A stretch of 64,000 bases of DNA. Origin: JBCCGG01 sp039029395 (lineage in GTDB: Bacteria > Pseudomonadota > Alphaproteobacteria > Kiloniellales > JAKSDN01). The stretch is from NCBI GenBank assembly GCA_039029395.1, contig JBCCGG010000011.1:60439-124438 (forward strand), given 5' to 3'. The notes beneath the pieces were generated by a model. That model worked only from the letters and a program-made list of their open reading frames with translations, was not told the DNA's origin and did no database searches. Positions 25,685 to 34,509 of the stretch are shown piece by piece (position 1 is the first letter of the stretch; every line of letters begins with the position of its first letter). Both the position numbers and the translations under genes were made by a program.

Positions 25685-26866
25685 TCAACTGAGGGCGTCG
25701 ACGACGAGCCGGGCGAAGTGCAATGGCGCCGCATCCCAGTAAGGGGACAGGCGCCCACCGGTGAAGGCCGGCGAGTGGCGCCCGGCCTGCAGCTTCTCGA
25801 GCACCGCCAGGTCCTCGCCATTGAGGTCGTGCCAAGTGTCGAACACCGCCTGTCGCTCCGCTTGGTGGCGCTCGCCATCGGCGGCCTCGCCTACCAGGTA
25901 GATGTGGATGTCCTCCCGACAGCGCCCGGGCCCGAGCGGCGTGGCCAGAAAAACCGCAAGCTGGTCCGGGTAGATCTCCAAACAGAGGCTCGGAAAGAGG
26001 TGGAACCAGAGGCCCCGGTTCCTGTAATCGGCCGGCAGGTTTGGATAGTGGGGCAAGCCATCACCGCGGCCTTCCTCGGCAGCCGGATAGAGGTACTCAT
26101 TGAACAGCACGGGCCCCTCGAAGTCGCTGGGTGTGCGCAGCTCCATAGGCACGAAGGCGCAAAGCCTCGGATGCAGCGCGAAGACGTGATAGGGCTCGAT
26201 ATAGTTCTCGTAGGCCAGCTTCCAGTTGGCGCCGACCTCGAAGGACAGCGATCCGGCGTAACGCAGCGCCGAGAGATCGTAGCCGCCGAGCCGATCGGTC
26301 AACGGCTTCAGATACTCGCTCAAAGGCGGCGCGTCGCCCGACAGATTGACGAAGACCATGCCCAGCCAGGTCTCGCAGCGGATCGCCGTCAGACCAATGT
26401 CATGGCCGTCCTCGGTGACCACGTCGTGCTTGCCGCCGCCGTGGTAGTGGGGCCGGCCACGCAAGGCGCCGGTCAGATCGAAGCTCCAGGCGTGGTAAGG
26501 ACAGGTGATGGTCGCGCGCCCCTGGCACGGTTCGGAGACCAATCGCGTGCCACGGTGGGGACAGACGTTGTGGAAGGCGCGAACCTCGCCCGCCTTGTCG
26601 CGCAAGACGACGATCGGCAATCCGGCGACCACCTTGGGCACCACGTCGCCGCTCTTGGCGATCTCCGCTTCCTGACAGGCCGGCATCCAGGTTTGAGCGA
26701 ACAGACGCTCGTTCTCCAGACGCAAGAAATCTTCGCTGGTGTAAGCGATATTGGGCAGGCCCGCGGCCTCTTCGATTGGCCGCCTGACCCGCGCGATGGC
26801 GTCCGCGCCGATCAGTCGGGCGAGCGCCCCATCGTCTCGGCCATCGGAAAGGGAGACGACCGACAT
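25685..26866 (-). CDS. Rieske oxygenase, alpha subunit, betaine-demethylase type (R2)
   Basis: 393-residue catalytic subunit. Rieske ligands are Cys102/His104 and Cys122/His125. The iron site reads ENYIEPYHVFALH, with His227 and His232 and Glu224 as the bridging acid, as described for carnitine monooxygenase CntA and seen in quaternary-ammonium demethylases. It likely removes an N-methyl group as formaldehyde from a betaine. It is third in the operon, 8 bp after the aminotransferase gene. No reductase is encoded nearby. Confidence 0.87.
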   Translation of the reverse strand: MSVVSLSDGRDDGALARLIGADAIARVRRPIEEAAGLPNIAYTSEDFLRLENERLFAQTWMPACQEAEIAKSGDVVPKVVAGLPIVVLRDKAGEVRAFHNVCPHRGTRLVSEPCQGRATITCPYHAWSFDLTGALRGRPHYHGGGKHDVVTEDGHDIGLTAIRCETWLGMVFVNLSGDAPPLSEYLKPLTDRLGGYDLSALRYAGSLSFEVGANWKLAYENYIEPYHVFALHPRLCAFVPMELRTPSDFEGPVLFNEYLYPAAEEGRGDGLPHYPNLPADYRNRGLWFHLFPSLCLEIYPDQLAVFLATPLGPGRCREDIHIYLVGEAADGERHQAERQAVFDTWHDLNGEDLAVLEKLQAGRHSPAFTGGRLSPYWDAAPLHFARLVVDALS

Positions 26867-26874
26867 GGCCGGGC

Positions 26875-28197
26875 TCAGCGCTTGAAGTCGCGGCAGGCGG
26901 CGTCGAGCGCTTCGGCGGTCTCGGCAAAGTCCTCGTCGCTATGCACCATGGAGACGAAGCGCCGCACACCGGGCAGCACGTAGATGCCCTGCCTCAGTTG
27001 CGCCAGGTCGAGCGCCTTGGCGGCCGCCTGGTCGGAGTCGAAGAGGTCGGCCTGGTTCTTCGGCGGCGTGGTACGGAACAGGATCTGCCAAAGGGAACGC
27101 TGCCCGGTCGCGATCGCCGGCAGGCCATGGCGGTTTAGCACCTCTTGGCACAGCGCCAGCAGCTTGTTGGACATGGCCTCGAGCTCGTCGTATCGGCCGG
27201 GGCGTTTCAGCTCTTGCAGGCTGGCCAGCGCCGCCGCGGCGGCAATCGGATTGCCGTGCAAGGTGCCGTTGATGTAGGCGTAGTTGGCCTGGCCCTTGTG
27301 TTTGGGATCGCACAAATCGATTAGATCCTTGCGGCCCCCCACGCAGGACAGCGGCCCGCCGCCGCCGACGATCTTGCCGTAGCTGGCCAGATCGGGCGTC
27401 ACGCCGAAGTATTCCTGGGCACCGCCGTAGGCGACCCGAAAGCCGGTCACCACCTCGTCGAAGATCAGGACGATGTCGTTGTCGTCGCAGATCTTGCGCA
27501 AACCAGCCAGGAAGCCCGGCTGTGGCGAGATGATACGCTGAATCGGCTCGACGATGATCGCCGCCAGATCGTCCATGTGCTCGCGAACAATCGCCTCGAC
27601 CACATCAAGGTCGTTGTAGGGCGCGACCAGCACCGTGTCCGGCACCACGCTCGGCACGCCGCCGGTGTCGGACGGCGCGTAGGGGTAATTTGCCAGCTGG
27701 GTCGGCATGATCGAGACCGAGGCGTAATCGTGGTTGCCGTGGTAGGCCCCCTCGAACTTAAGGATCTTGTTGCGCTGCTTGGCAGCACGCGCGATGCGCA
27801 TGGCATAAAAAGTCGCTTCTGAGCCGGTTGTCGCGAAAATCACTTTGTCGGCGCAGGGGATCGCCTCGACCAGCTCGCCGGCCAGCTCGATTGCCAGGTC
27901 GTTGAGCGTGCCGAAGAAGTGCAGCCCATCAGCGCAGCGCGCCTGGGCGGCAGCGACCAGGGCCGGATGGGCGTGGCCCAGGATCAGCGCGCCGGCGCCG
28001 CCCACGTAGTCGATGTAGGAGCGGCCCTCGACCGAGATCACCCGTGACCCTTCACCCCGGCGGATCACGAAGCGCACCTCCTCGGGCAGGGAATAGCCGC
28101 CGAGACCGGCCCCGGGCAGGGACTCCTCGGCGATCCGGTAGAGATCGTCTTGGCTCCGCGCATCGTCGCCGACGCTGGTCATCTCAAGTGCGGTCAT
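26875..28197 (-). CDS. Class III PLP aminotransferase
   Basis: 440-residue fold-type I PLP enzyme resembling glutamate-1-semialdehyde aminomutase and other class III aminotransferases. The PLP lysine is Lys275 in YGKIVGGGGP, with Asp247 (FDEVV) holding the pyridine nitrogen. Second gene of the operon, between the DMGDH-like and Rieske genes. It is not a chlorophyll/heme-pathway GSAM by context. It may transaminate the primary amine left after demethylation, or an amino acid from ring opening. Confidence 0.85.
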   Translation of the reverse strand: MTALEMTSVGDDARSQDDLYRIAEESLPGAGLGGYSLPEEVRFVIRRGEGSRVISVEGRSYIDYVGGAGALILGHAHPALVAAAQARCADGLHFFGTLNDLAIELAGELVEAIPCADKVIFATTGSEATFYAMRIARAAKQRNKILKFEGAYHGNHDYASVSIMPTQLANYPYAPSDTGGVPSVVPDTVLVAPYNDLDVVEAIVREHMDDLAAIIVEPIQRIISPQPGFLAGLRKICDDNDIVLIFDEVVTGFRVAYGGAQEYFGVTPDLASYGKIVGGGGPLSCVGGRKDLIDLCDPKHKGQANYAYINGTLHGNPIAAAAALASLQELKRPGRYDELEAMSNKLLALCQEVLNRHGLPAIATGQRSLWQILFRTTPPKNQADLFDSDQAAAKALDLAQLRQGIYVLPGVRRFVSMVHSDEDFAETAEALDAACRDFKR

Positions 28198-28222
28198 GGC
28201 AGTTGTCCCTTGGTTCGGGTGG

Positions 28223-30646
28223 TCAGGCGCGCGGCCTGTGGTTTTCCGGATCGAACAGCGGCCGGTCCAAAACGGTGGCGGCCCGACGCTCGCCCAGGAC
28301 CATCACCTCCAGCGCGGTGCCGGGCGCGGCGAAGCTCGGGTCCAGGTAAGCGAAGGCCAGGCTTCGGCCAACATGGTGGCCGTAGCCGCCCGAGCTGACC
28401 GCGCCGATCGAGCGGCCGTTGGAGTAAACCGCCTCTGCGCCGTGGCAGTCGGCGTCCTCGGCCTCGAGCGCTAGATAGGCGCACGTAAAGCGCGCGCCCT
28501 TTTGCTGGCGCCGCAAGGTGGCGTCCCGGCCGAGGAAATCGTCCTTGTCCAGCTTGCAGAAGCGCATCAGATCCGCCTCGATCAGATCGACCTCGTTGGT
28601 TAGCTCGGCGCCGCCCTTGTAGGCCTTTTCCATACGCAAGGAATTGAGCGCGTAGGAGCCGAAATTGGCAATGCCGTGGATTTCGCCGGCCGCCCAGAGC
28701 GTATCATAGACACTTTCCATCTCGGCCAGAGGCAAGTGAAGCTCCCAGGCCAACTCGCCGGTGTAGGAAACCCGAAGCGCCTTGCACGACACGCCGGCCA
28801 CCGCGATCTCCCGGCCCGAAAGCCAAGGGAAGTCGCCATTGCCGAGCGGCGCGTCGGTCGCCTGGGCCAACACCTCCCGGGCCTTGGGCCCGGCTAAGAT
28901 GATGACGCCTAGATCCGAAGAGAGATTGGCGACCTCGACCGCCTCACCTTCGGCTTTATGCTGGATCAGCCAGTCGAGCATCTTGAGCTCGCTGACCGCC
29001 GAGGAAACCAGGTAGAAACGGTCTTCGGCGAAGCGCACAATGGTGAACTCGCCCTCGATGGTGCCGATCTCGTTGAGCGCGTGAGCCAGCGCCACCCCGC
29101 CAATGCGCCGCGGCATGCGGTTGGCGCAGAGCCGGTTTAAGAAGGCCTCGGCGCCTGCGCCGATGACCTGCAGCTTGGCGAAAGCGGAAAAATCGCCGAT
29201 CGCAACCCGTTCGCGCACTGCCTGGCATTCCTCGGCAACCTTGGCGAACCAAGCCGGTCGGCGGAAGCCGTAGAGATGTTCGCGCGCCATGCCGTTCGTC
29301 GCGTACCATGCCGGGCGCTCCCAGCCGAAAATCGCTTCGTAGACCGCGCCCTGATCCTTGAGGCGCTGATAGAGCCCGGTCGCCTTGCCCGGCCGGGCCG
29401 CCGGCCGGTCCCGATGGGGAAAGGGAATTTCGTGGCGCAGGAGGTAATCCTCCTCGCACTTGGCGACCGCGTAATCCAGATCCGCGAAGTCGCCGTAGCG
29501 CCGGGGGTCGAAGGGCCGCATGTTGATGTCGGCCGCCCCATGGACCATCCACTGGGCCAGGTACCTGCCGCAGCCCGGTCCCCAGGCGATGCCGACCTGG
29601 GCGCCGCAAGCAAGCCAGAAGTCGCGCAGGCCCGGCGCGGGCCCGAGCAGGGGCGCGCCGTCCGGCGTATCGGGGATGGCGCCGTGCACGACCCGCTTGA
29701 TACCCAGCTCTGCGGCGATCGGCAGACGCTCGAAGGCCGCCTCGAGCCAGGGACCGACCCGGTCGTAGTCGGCCTCGAAGAGCTCGTGCTCGGCCTCCCA
29801 GGGCGCGCCCTCGACCCAAACGGTGGTCGGGTTGGCCTTCTCGTAGATGCCGATGAGGGCCGACTTCTGCTCCTGGCGAACGTAGCCGCTGACAACCGCG
29901 TCGTCGCGGATCACCGGCAGCTCGCGCTCGAGGCTCAAGAACTCCGGCACCGTGTCGGTCACGAAGTAGTGGTGCAGCAGGCTGACGATCGGCAGATCCA
30001 ACCCGACCCACTGGCCGATCTGACGGGCGTAGCAGCCGCCCGCGTTGACCACCTTCTCGCAGAGAATGTCACCCTTTTCGGTGATCACCCGCCACTCGCC
30101 GCCGGGTGTGCGCTCGATGTTGAGCACTTGGTTGTGGCGCTCGACCCGGGCGCCCATCTGGCGCGCGCCCTTGGCTAATGCGAAGCAGCCACCGGCCGGG
30201 TCCAGGTGCCCATCGTTCGGCGTGTGCAGAGCCGCGATCACCCCGTCCAGGTTATAGAAGGGGTGGAGCTTGCGGATCTCCTCGGGCCCGATGATGTCCA
30301 TCTCGAAGCCGAGGCCGCGCCCGATGCTAAGCGTATAGCGGATCCAGTCCAGCTCGTCCTGATCGTAGGCCAGGCGCATGCTGCCGCAGCCGTGCCAGGT
30401 GACCGACTGGCCCGTCTCGGCTTCGAGCTTTTGGTAGAGATCGATGCCATAGCCGTTAATCTTGGCGAGGCCGAAACTGGAGATAGAGTGGGTCGTTTGG
30501 CCAGCCGCGTGCCAGGTCGAGCCCGAGGTCAGCTCGGCCTTTTCTACCAGAAGCGAATCGGTCCAGCCTTCCTTGGCCAGGTGGTAGAGGAGGCTCGCCC
30601 CCATGATGCCGCCACCGACGATGACGACTCGTGCCTGCTCGGTCAC
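28223..30646 (-). CDS. FAD oxidoreductase-GcvT fusion, dimethylglycine dehydrogenase-like
   Basis: Oxidative N-demethylase with an N-terminal FAD domain (GGGIMG near residue 11; STWHAAGQTT with the candidate covalent-flavin His) and a C-terminal GcvT-like folate domain from about residue 420. I place the start at the GTG at 30646 because GGAGG lies five bases before it; this gives 807 residues. An upstream ATG at 30685 would leave only 27 bp before the divergent regulator. It heads the operon, 25 bp before the aminotransferase. Likely substrate: the N-methylated product of a Rieske demethylase. Confidence 0.85.
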   Translation of the reverse strand: MTEQARVVIVGGGIMGASLLYHLAKEGWTDSLLVEKAELTSGSTWHAAGQTTHSISSFGLAKINGYGIDLYQKLEAETGQSVTWHGCGSMRLAYDQDELDWIRYTLSIGRGLGFEMDIIGPEEIRKLHPFYNLDGVIAALHTPNDGHLDPAGGCFALAKGARQMGARVERHNQVLNIERTPGGEWRVITEKGDILCEKVVNAGGCYARQIGQWVGLDLPIVSLLHHYFVTDTVPEFLSLERELPVIRDDAVVSGYVRQEQKSALIGIYEKANPTTVWVEGAPWEAEHELFEADYDRVGPWLEAAFERLPIAAELGIKRVVHGAIPDTPDGAPLLGPAPGLRDFWLACGAQVGIAWGPGCGRYLAQWMVHGAADINMRPFDPRRYGDFADLDYAVAKCEEDYLLRHEIPFPHRDRPAARPGKATGLYQRLKDQGAVYEAIFGWERPAWYATNGMAREHLYGFRRPAWFAKVAEECQAVRERVAIGDFSAFAKLQVIGAGAEAFLNRLCANRMPRRIGGVALAHALNEIGTIEGEFTIVRFAEDRFYLVSSAVSELKMLDWLIQHKAEGEAVEVANLSSDLGVIILAGPKAREVLAQATDAPLGNGDFPWLSGREIAVAGVSCKALRVSYTGELAWELHLPLAEMESVYDTLWAAGEIHGIANFGSYALNSLRMEKAYKGGAELTNEVDLIEADLMRFCKLDKDDFLGRDATLRRQQKGARFTCAYLALEAEDADCHGAEAVYSNGRSIGAVSSGGYGHHVGRSLAFAYLDPSFAAPGTALEVMVLGERRAATVLDRPLFDPENHRPRA

Positions 30647-30712
30647 TTTTTCCTCCAAGCGAGGTGAGATTTCAGATGCAATCATGATCGAACTTATGTA
30701 CCATAGTCAATC
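30647..30712. promoter_or_regulatory. Divergent promoter region with paired TCATGA palindromes
   Basis: Only 66 bp separate the operon start (GTG) from the RpiR gene. TCATGA occurs twice (30682-30687 and 30711-30716), each self-palindromic, about 29 bp apart. The second spans the RpiR start codon. This is a plausible RpiR operator; no other repeats are visible. Confidence 0.4.
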
Positions 30713-31624
30713 ATGAATGATACGCCTGTACCAAATAATCTGGAAGCCCAGCCCGTGGAAGCGATCCTCGACCGGCTGTTGGACGGTCTTGCCGAAATGA
30801 GCCCCCAAGTGCGCAAGGCCGCCCACTACGTGCTCGACAATCCCAACGAGGTTGGCTTGAGTTCGATTCGGGAGGTCGCCGAGGCGGCGGAGGTCAAGCC
30901 CAACACCCTAGTGCGCATGGCCCGGGCGATCGGTCTCGACGGCTTCGAGGCGTTGCGCCGGCCGTTTCGAGAAAATCTGCGCAACGGCCGGGAGTCCTTT
31001 CCGGATCGGGCGCGCTGGCTCCAGGCGATCGCCAAGGGCGGACGCCACGGCGGCCTTTTCAGCGAGATGGCGGCGGCCAACCTGACCAACATCGAGCAGC
31101 TCTATTCGGCGACCAGCGCCGGCGAGGTCAAGGCGGCGGCCGATTTGATCGTCGACTCGCGCACAACCTACGTGCTGGGCGTGGGCGCGGCCTACGCCCT
31201 GGCCCATAACTTTGCCTATCTGGCGCGCATGGCGCTCGACAACGTGGTCGCGGTGCCGCGCGACGGCTCTTTGCCGATCGACGACATCGCCAAGGCAGGG
31301 CCGCGGGACGTACTGCTGGCCATGACCTTCACGCCCTACCGGTCCGAGGTGATCGACGCTACCCGCAGCGCCATGGACCAGGGCGCATCGGTCGTCGCGC
31401 TGACCGACAGCCGGGCCTCGCCGATCGCGTTTGAAGCCGAGCACGCCTTCGTGCTGGGGACCGGGACGCCCCAGTTCTTCCCCTCGACCCTGGCGGCGGC
31501 TGCCCTACTGGAGACCTTGATCGCCTTCATGGTAGCCGATGCCGACCCCAAGGTGATCGCCAACATCGACCGCTTCCACCGACGGCGCTTCGACCTCGGT
31601 GTCTATTGGAAGGAGACAGAGTAG
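30713..31624 (+). CDS. RpiR/MurR family transcriptional regulator
   Basis: 303-residue regulator with an N-terminal HTH_6 domain (about 15-95, containing SSIREVAEAAEVKPNTLVRMARAIG) and a C-terminal SIS domain (about 125-265) that usually binds a sugar-phosphate or small acid. It is divergent from the six-gene catabolic operon and immediately upstream of another Rieske gene, so it probably controls both. RpiR members often repress catabolic genes, though activators are known. Confidence 0.88.
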   Translation: MNDTPVPNNLEAQPVEAILDRLLDGLAEMSPQVRKAAHYVLDNPNEVGLSSIREVAEAAEVKPNTLVRMARAIGLDGFEALRRPFRENLRNGRESFPDRARWLQAIAKGGRHGGLFSEMAAANLTNIEQLYSATSAGEVKAAADLIVDSRTTYVLGVGAAYALAHNFAYLARMALDNVVAVPRDGSLPIDDIAKAGPRDVLLAMTFTPYRSEVIDATRSAMDQGASVVALTDSRASPIAFEAEHAFVLGTGTPQFFPSTLAAAALLETLIAFMVADADPKVIANIDRFHRRRFDLGVYWKETE

Positions 31625-31626
31625 AG

Positions 31627-32745
31627 ATGTCGTCTGTCGATGGGCTTGAGAGCGGTGCAACGCTGGAACATGCGCTCGCCGCCAGCTACTACACCGAACC
31701 CAGAGTGTTCCACCGGGAGCGCGAAGCAATCTTCTTCCGCACCTGGCAGTTTGCCTGCCACCGCTCTCAAGTGTCGCGTCCAGGCGACTACGTGGTCTTT
31801 TCGGTGCTCGACCAGAGCCTTTTCGTGATTTGTGGCGCCGACGGCCAAGCGCGCGCCTTCTACAACGTCTGCAAGCACCGGGCCCACGAGCTCCTGAGCG
31901 GGGCCGGGCGCAAGTCGGTGGTGACCTGCCCCTACCACGCTTGGACTTACGAGACCGACGGCCGCCTGCGCCGGGCGCCGAACTCCGAGAACGTGCCCGG
32001 TTTCGACCGCACCAAGATCTGCCTCACCGAGGCCCGCCTGGAGGATTTTTGCGGCTTTCTCTTCGTCAACCTGGATCCCGAAGCACGGCCCATGGACGAG
32101 CTCTATCCCGGCGTCAGGGACGAGCTGCGCACATTCTTGCCGGGGATCGACGATTTGGCGCCGGTCGATCGCTTGAGCGTCGAAGAGGCCTGTAACTGGA
32201 AGGTCGCGGTCGAGAACTACAACGAGTGCTACCACTGCCGGGTCGCACACCCGACCTTCGCCAAAGGCGTGGTGCTGCCCGACAGCTACAACGTGCTGCC
32301 ACAGGGCTACTGCCTACGACACACCGCCTGCGCCGCGCCGAGCCAGGCCATGACCTACGAGATCGATCCGACGTCCCACGCCGATGCGGGCAACTATAGC
32401 TCCTGGTTCCTCTGGCCGACGTTCTCATTCCAGGTCTATCCGGGCGGCGTGCTGAACACCTACTTCTGGCACCCCCTCAAGACCGCCGAGACCCGCGCCT
32501 TCCGGGAATGGTTCGCGCCCGGCGGCCAAGGCTCCGAGACGCTGGCCAAGCTGGCCCGGCAGGACCAGGAGACGACCGTGGCGGAGGACATCGTGCTGGT
32601 GAACTCCGTGCAGCGCGGCCTGAGCAACCGCGGCTATCAGCCCGGCCCGCTCATCCTCGACCCGCGGACCGGCATCAACAGCGAGCACTCGGTCGCTGCA
32701 TTTAAGGGCTGGGTGCTAGAAGCGCTGGAGGACGATACGCTCTAA
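31627..32745 (+). CDS. Rieske oxygenase, alpha subunit, betaine-demethylase type (R3)
   Basis: 372 residues from the ATG at 31627, preceded by AAGGAGAC at 31609-31616, which lies inside the end of the RpiR gene. Rieske ligands are Cys82/His84 and Cys101/His104. The iron site is ENYNECYHCRVAH with Glu200, His203 and His208. It resembles glycine-betaine or stachydrine demethylases (GbcA/Stc2 type). It is co-transcribed with the RpiR regulator, so it probably belongs to the same pathway as R2 across the divergent promoter. Its stop overlaps the remnant gene that follows on the other strand. Confidence 0.87.
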   Translation: MSSVDGLESGATLEHALAASYYTEPRVFHREREAIFFRTWQFACHRSQVSRPGDYVVFSVLDQSLFVICGADGQARAFYNVCKHRAHELLSGAGRKSVVTCPYHAWTYETDGRLRRAPNSENVPGFDRTKICLTEARLEDFCGFLFVNLDPEARPMDELYPGVRDELRTFLPGIDDLAPVDRLSVEEACNWKVAVENYNECYHCRVAHPTFAKGVVLPDSYNVLPQGYCLRHTACAAPSQAMTYEIDPTSHADAGNYSSWFLWPTFSFQVYPGGVLNTYFWHPLKTAETRAFREWFAPGGQGSETLAKLARQDQETTVAEDIVLVNSVQRGLSNRGYQPGPLILDPRTGINSEHSVAAFKGWVLEALEDDTL

Positions 32746-33145
32746 CGGGCTTTGGTTTTGAGCCGATCACCGATCATCTGGTCCAAGCGTTCGTCGTCCG
32801 TCCAGGTCGTGATCTGTCCACAAGGGAAGATGGTCGGATAGCTGGTAGGTGAAATCCTTCTTGGTTTTGATCTCCGGGAAGGCCGCCTCCGGGAGGAGGG
32901 CTCGCCAATCGTTCGCAAATAGAATCCAGGACACCGGCCTCCTCACTAAAGACGCTAGTGTGATTCGCGTAGTAGAGAATCTGATCGTAGCGCTTGTTCT
33001 TGGCCAGATTGCTGCTGTGATCCTTGCCACGCAGGGAGTCCAGAATTTGAAGACCCTTCTTAGTGACCGCTTTGTAAGCCGCATCGTCGATCGCCGGGAT
33101 CTTGAGCCCCTGCGCCGTCGCCAAATCCATCTCGCCGTGAAACAT
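32742..33145 (-). pseudogene. Remnant of an endonuclease/exonuclease/phosphatase-family gene
   Basis: The C-terminal part of a larger gene survives in three frames. MFHGEMDLATAQGLKIPAI begins at 33145 in one frame. KTKKDFTYQLSDHLPLW continues in a second frame after a shift near 32900-32925. TTWTDDERLDQMIGDRLKTK continues in a third frame after a shift near 32818, ending at 32742. SDHLPLW is the family's typical C-terminal SDH motif. The N-terminal catalytic half is absent, so the gene is dead. No transposon is visible. Confidence 0.7.
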
Positions 33146-33371
33146 GGCCGCCCCCTAAAGCATTGGCCTGAATTTGAATCGAGCCTAGGTGGGAGGGAAC
33201 TCGCTGTCATAACTAGGAGGTTATACTAGATATCGGAAGAAAAATAGAAGGATGTTTTACAAATTGGCCCTTTCTTGTATTCAATTGCAATAAACTCCCA
33301 CCTGATCGGTCTTATGATCATAGAGGTTGGACAAACCTTAGGGTTCCTAAAGGGCCCCGGGAGACACAAGC

Positions 33372-34172
33372 ATGTGCCGATGGTTGGCCTATAGCGGCGA
33401 GGCGATCTTCCTGGAAGAGCTGATCAGCGCGCCGACCCAATCCCTGATCGCCCAGAGCCGCCACGCGCTCGAGGCCAAGACCGACTTCAACGCCGACGGC
33501 TTCGGCATCGGCTGGTACGGCGAGCGCCCTGAGCCGGGGCGTTTTCGCGACGTGCTTCCGGCCTGGAGCGACGAGAACCTAACTGGCCTGATCCGCCAGC
33601 TGCGTGCTCGCCTGTTTCTGGCCCACGTGCGCGCTTCGACCGGTGCCGCAACCTCCCGACAGAACTGTCACCCCTTCGCCCATGGCCGCTGGCTGTTCGT
33701 ACACAATGGCCAGATCGGCGAGTATCAGTCTTTGCGCCGCGCCCTCGAGTCCCGCCTGCCCGACGAGCTCTATCAGGCCCGCGAGGGCACCACGGACAGC
33801 GAGCTGATCTTCCTGACCATGCTGGCCGAAGGGCTTGAGGATCGGCCACTGGAAGCGGCCGAGGCGGCTACCGGCCAGATCCTCGCGCGCATGACAAAGC
33901 TCAAAGGAAGCTTCGCGCTGCGCTTGACACTGGCCTTCACCGACGGTGACACGCTCTACGCCTTGCGCTACGCCTCCGATGCCTATGCCCCCAGCCTGTA
34001 CTGGCGGCGGACCGGGCCCGGTGGTTTGTGCCTGGCCTCCGAACCCTTGGACGATACCGAGTCAGGCTGGCAAGCCGTGCCGACCAACACCTTTCTGACC
34101 GTGCGCGACGGCCAGGCCGTCACACGGCCATTCCAGCCGGCCCTCGCAGCGGACCGGGCTTTGGCATCCTAG
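33372..34172 (+). CDS. Class II glutamine amidotransferase
   Basis: 266-residue Ntn-hydrolase domain protein starting MCRWLAYSG; Cys2 becomes the N-terminal nucleophile after Met removal. HVRAST and the CHPFAHGRWLFVHNGQI block are conserved in the YafJ/EgtC group, with the glutamine-binding region at about 84-115. There is no synthase domain, so it is a stand-alone amidohydrolase. EgtC removes glutamate in ergothioneine synthesis, but no other egt genes are here. Confidence 0.87.
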   Translation: MCRWLAYSGEAIFLEELISAPTQSLIAQSRHALEAKTDFNADGFGIGWYGERPEPGRFRDVLPAWSDENLTGLIRQLRARLFLAHVRASTGAATSRQNCHPFAHGRWLFVHNGQIGEYQSLRRALESRLPDELYQAREGTTDSELIFLTMLAEGLEDRPLEAAEAATGQILARMTKLKGSFALRLTLAFTDGDTLYALRYASDAYAPSLYWRRTGPGGLCLASEPLDDTESGWQAVPTNTFLTVRDGQAVTRPFQPALAADRALAS

Positions 34173-34277
34173 GCGCGCGGCTTGGAAGTATCTGGATCGT
34201 CAAAAAGCACACCGCCGCCCCAGCCTTCCAGCGGCAAACAATCGAGCGTGGAGCGAGCACGGTAGACCCAGAGCTGG

Positions 34278-34508
34278 TTACTCCTGGTAACGCTCGAGGA
34301 TGTCCTCTTTGGCGCTCTCGTACTGGCTATCGGTAATCAGGCCGTCCTCGTAGGCTTTGTTCAAATCCTGGAGCTCTTGGCCCATGGTCGTCGTTGTCGT
34401 GGTTTGCTTTGTGGTGGTCGAGGACTTGGCGCCACCGCCGCCGCAACCTGCCAGGGCTAACCCAGAGGCCAACACGGCGCTCATCAAAATCACCGTCATC
34501 CGTTTCAT
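34278..34508 (-). CDS. SHOCT-domain lipoprotein
   Basis: 76-residue lipoprotein from the ATG at 34508, with GAGGGA just upstream. The signal peptide ends in LALAGC, with Cys22 the lipidated residue. A Thr-rich linker (KQTTTTTTM) precedes a C-terminal SHOCT-type helix pair (about 43-74, with YEDGLITDSQYESAKEDIL). Likely a small envelope protein; SHOCT domains often act in oligomerisation. It lies 1 bp after the LysR gene stop, on the same strand. Confidence 0.78.
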   Translation of the reverse strand: MKRMTVILMSAVLASGLALAGCGGGGAKSSTTTKQTTTTTTMGQELQDLNKAYEDGLITDSQYESAKEDILERYQE

Positions 34509-34509
34509 G

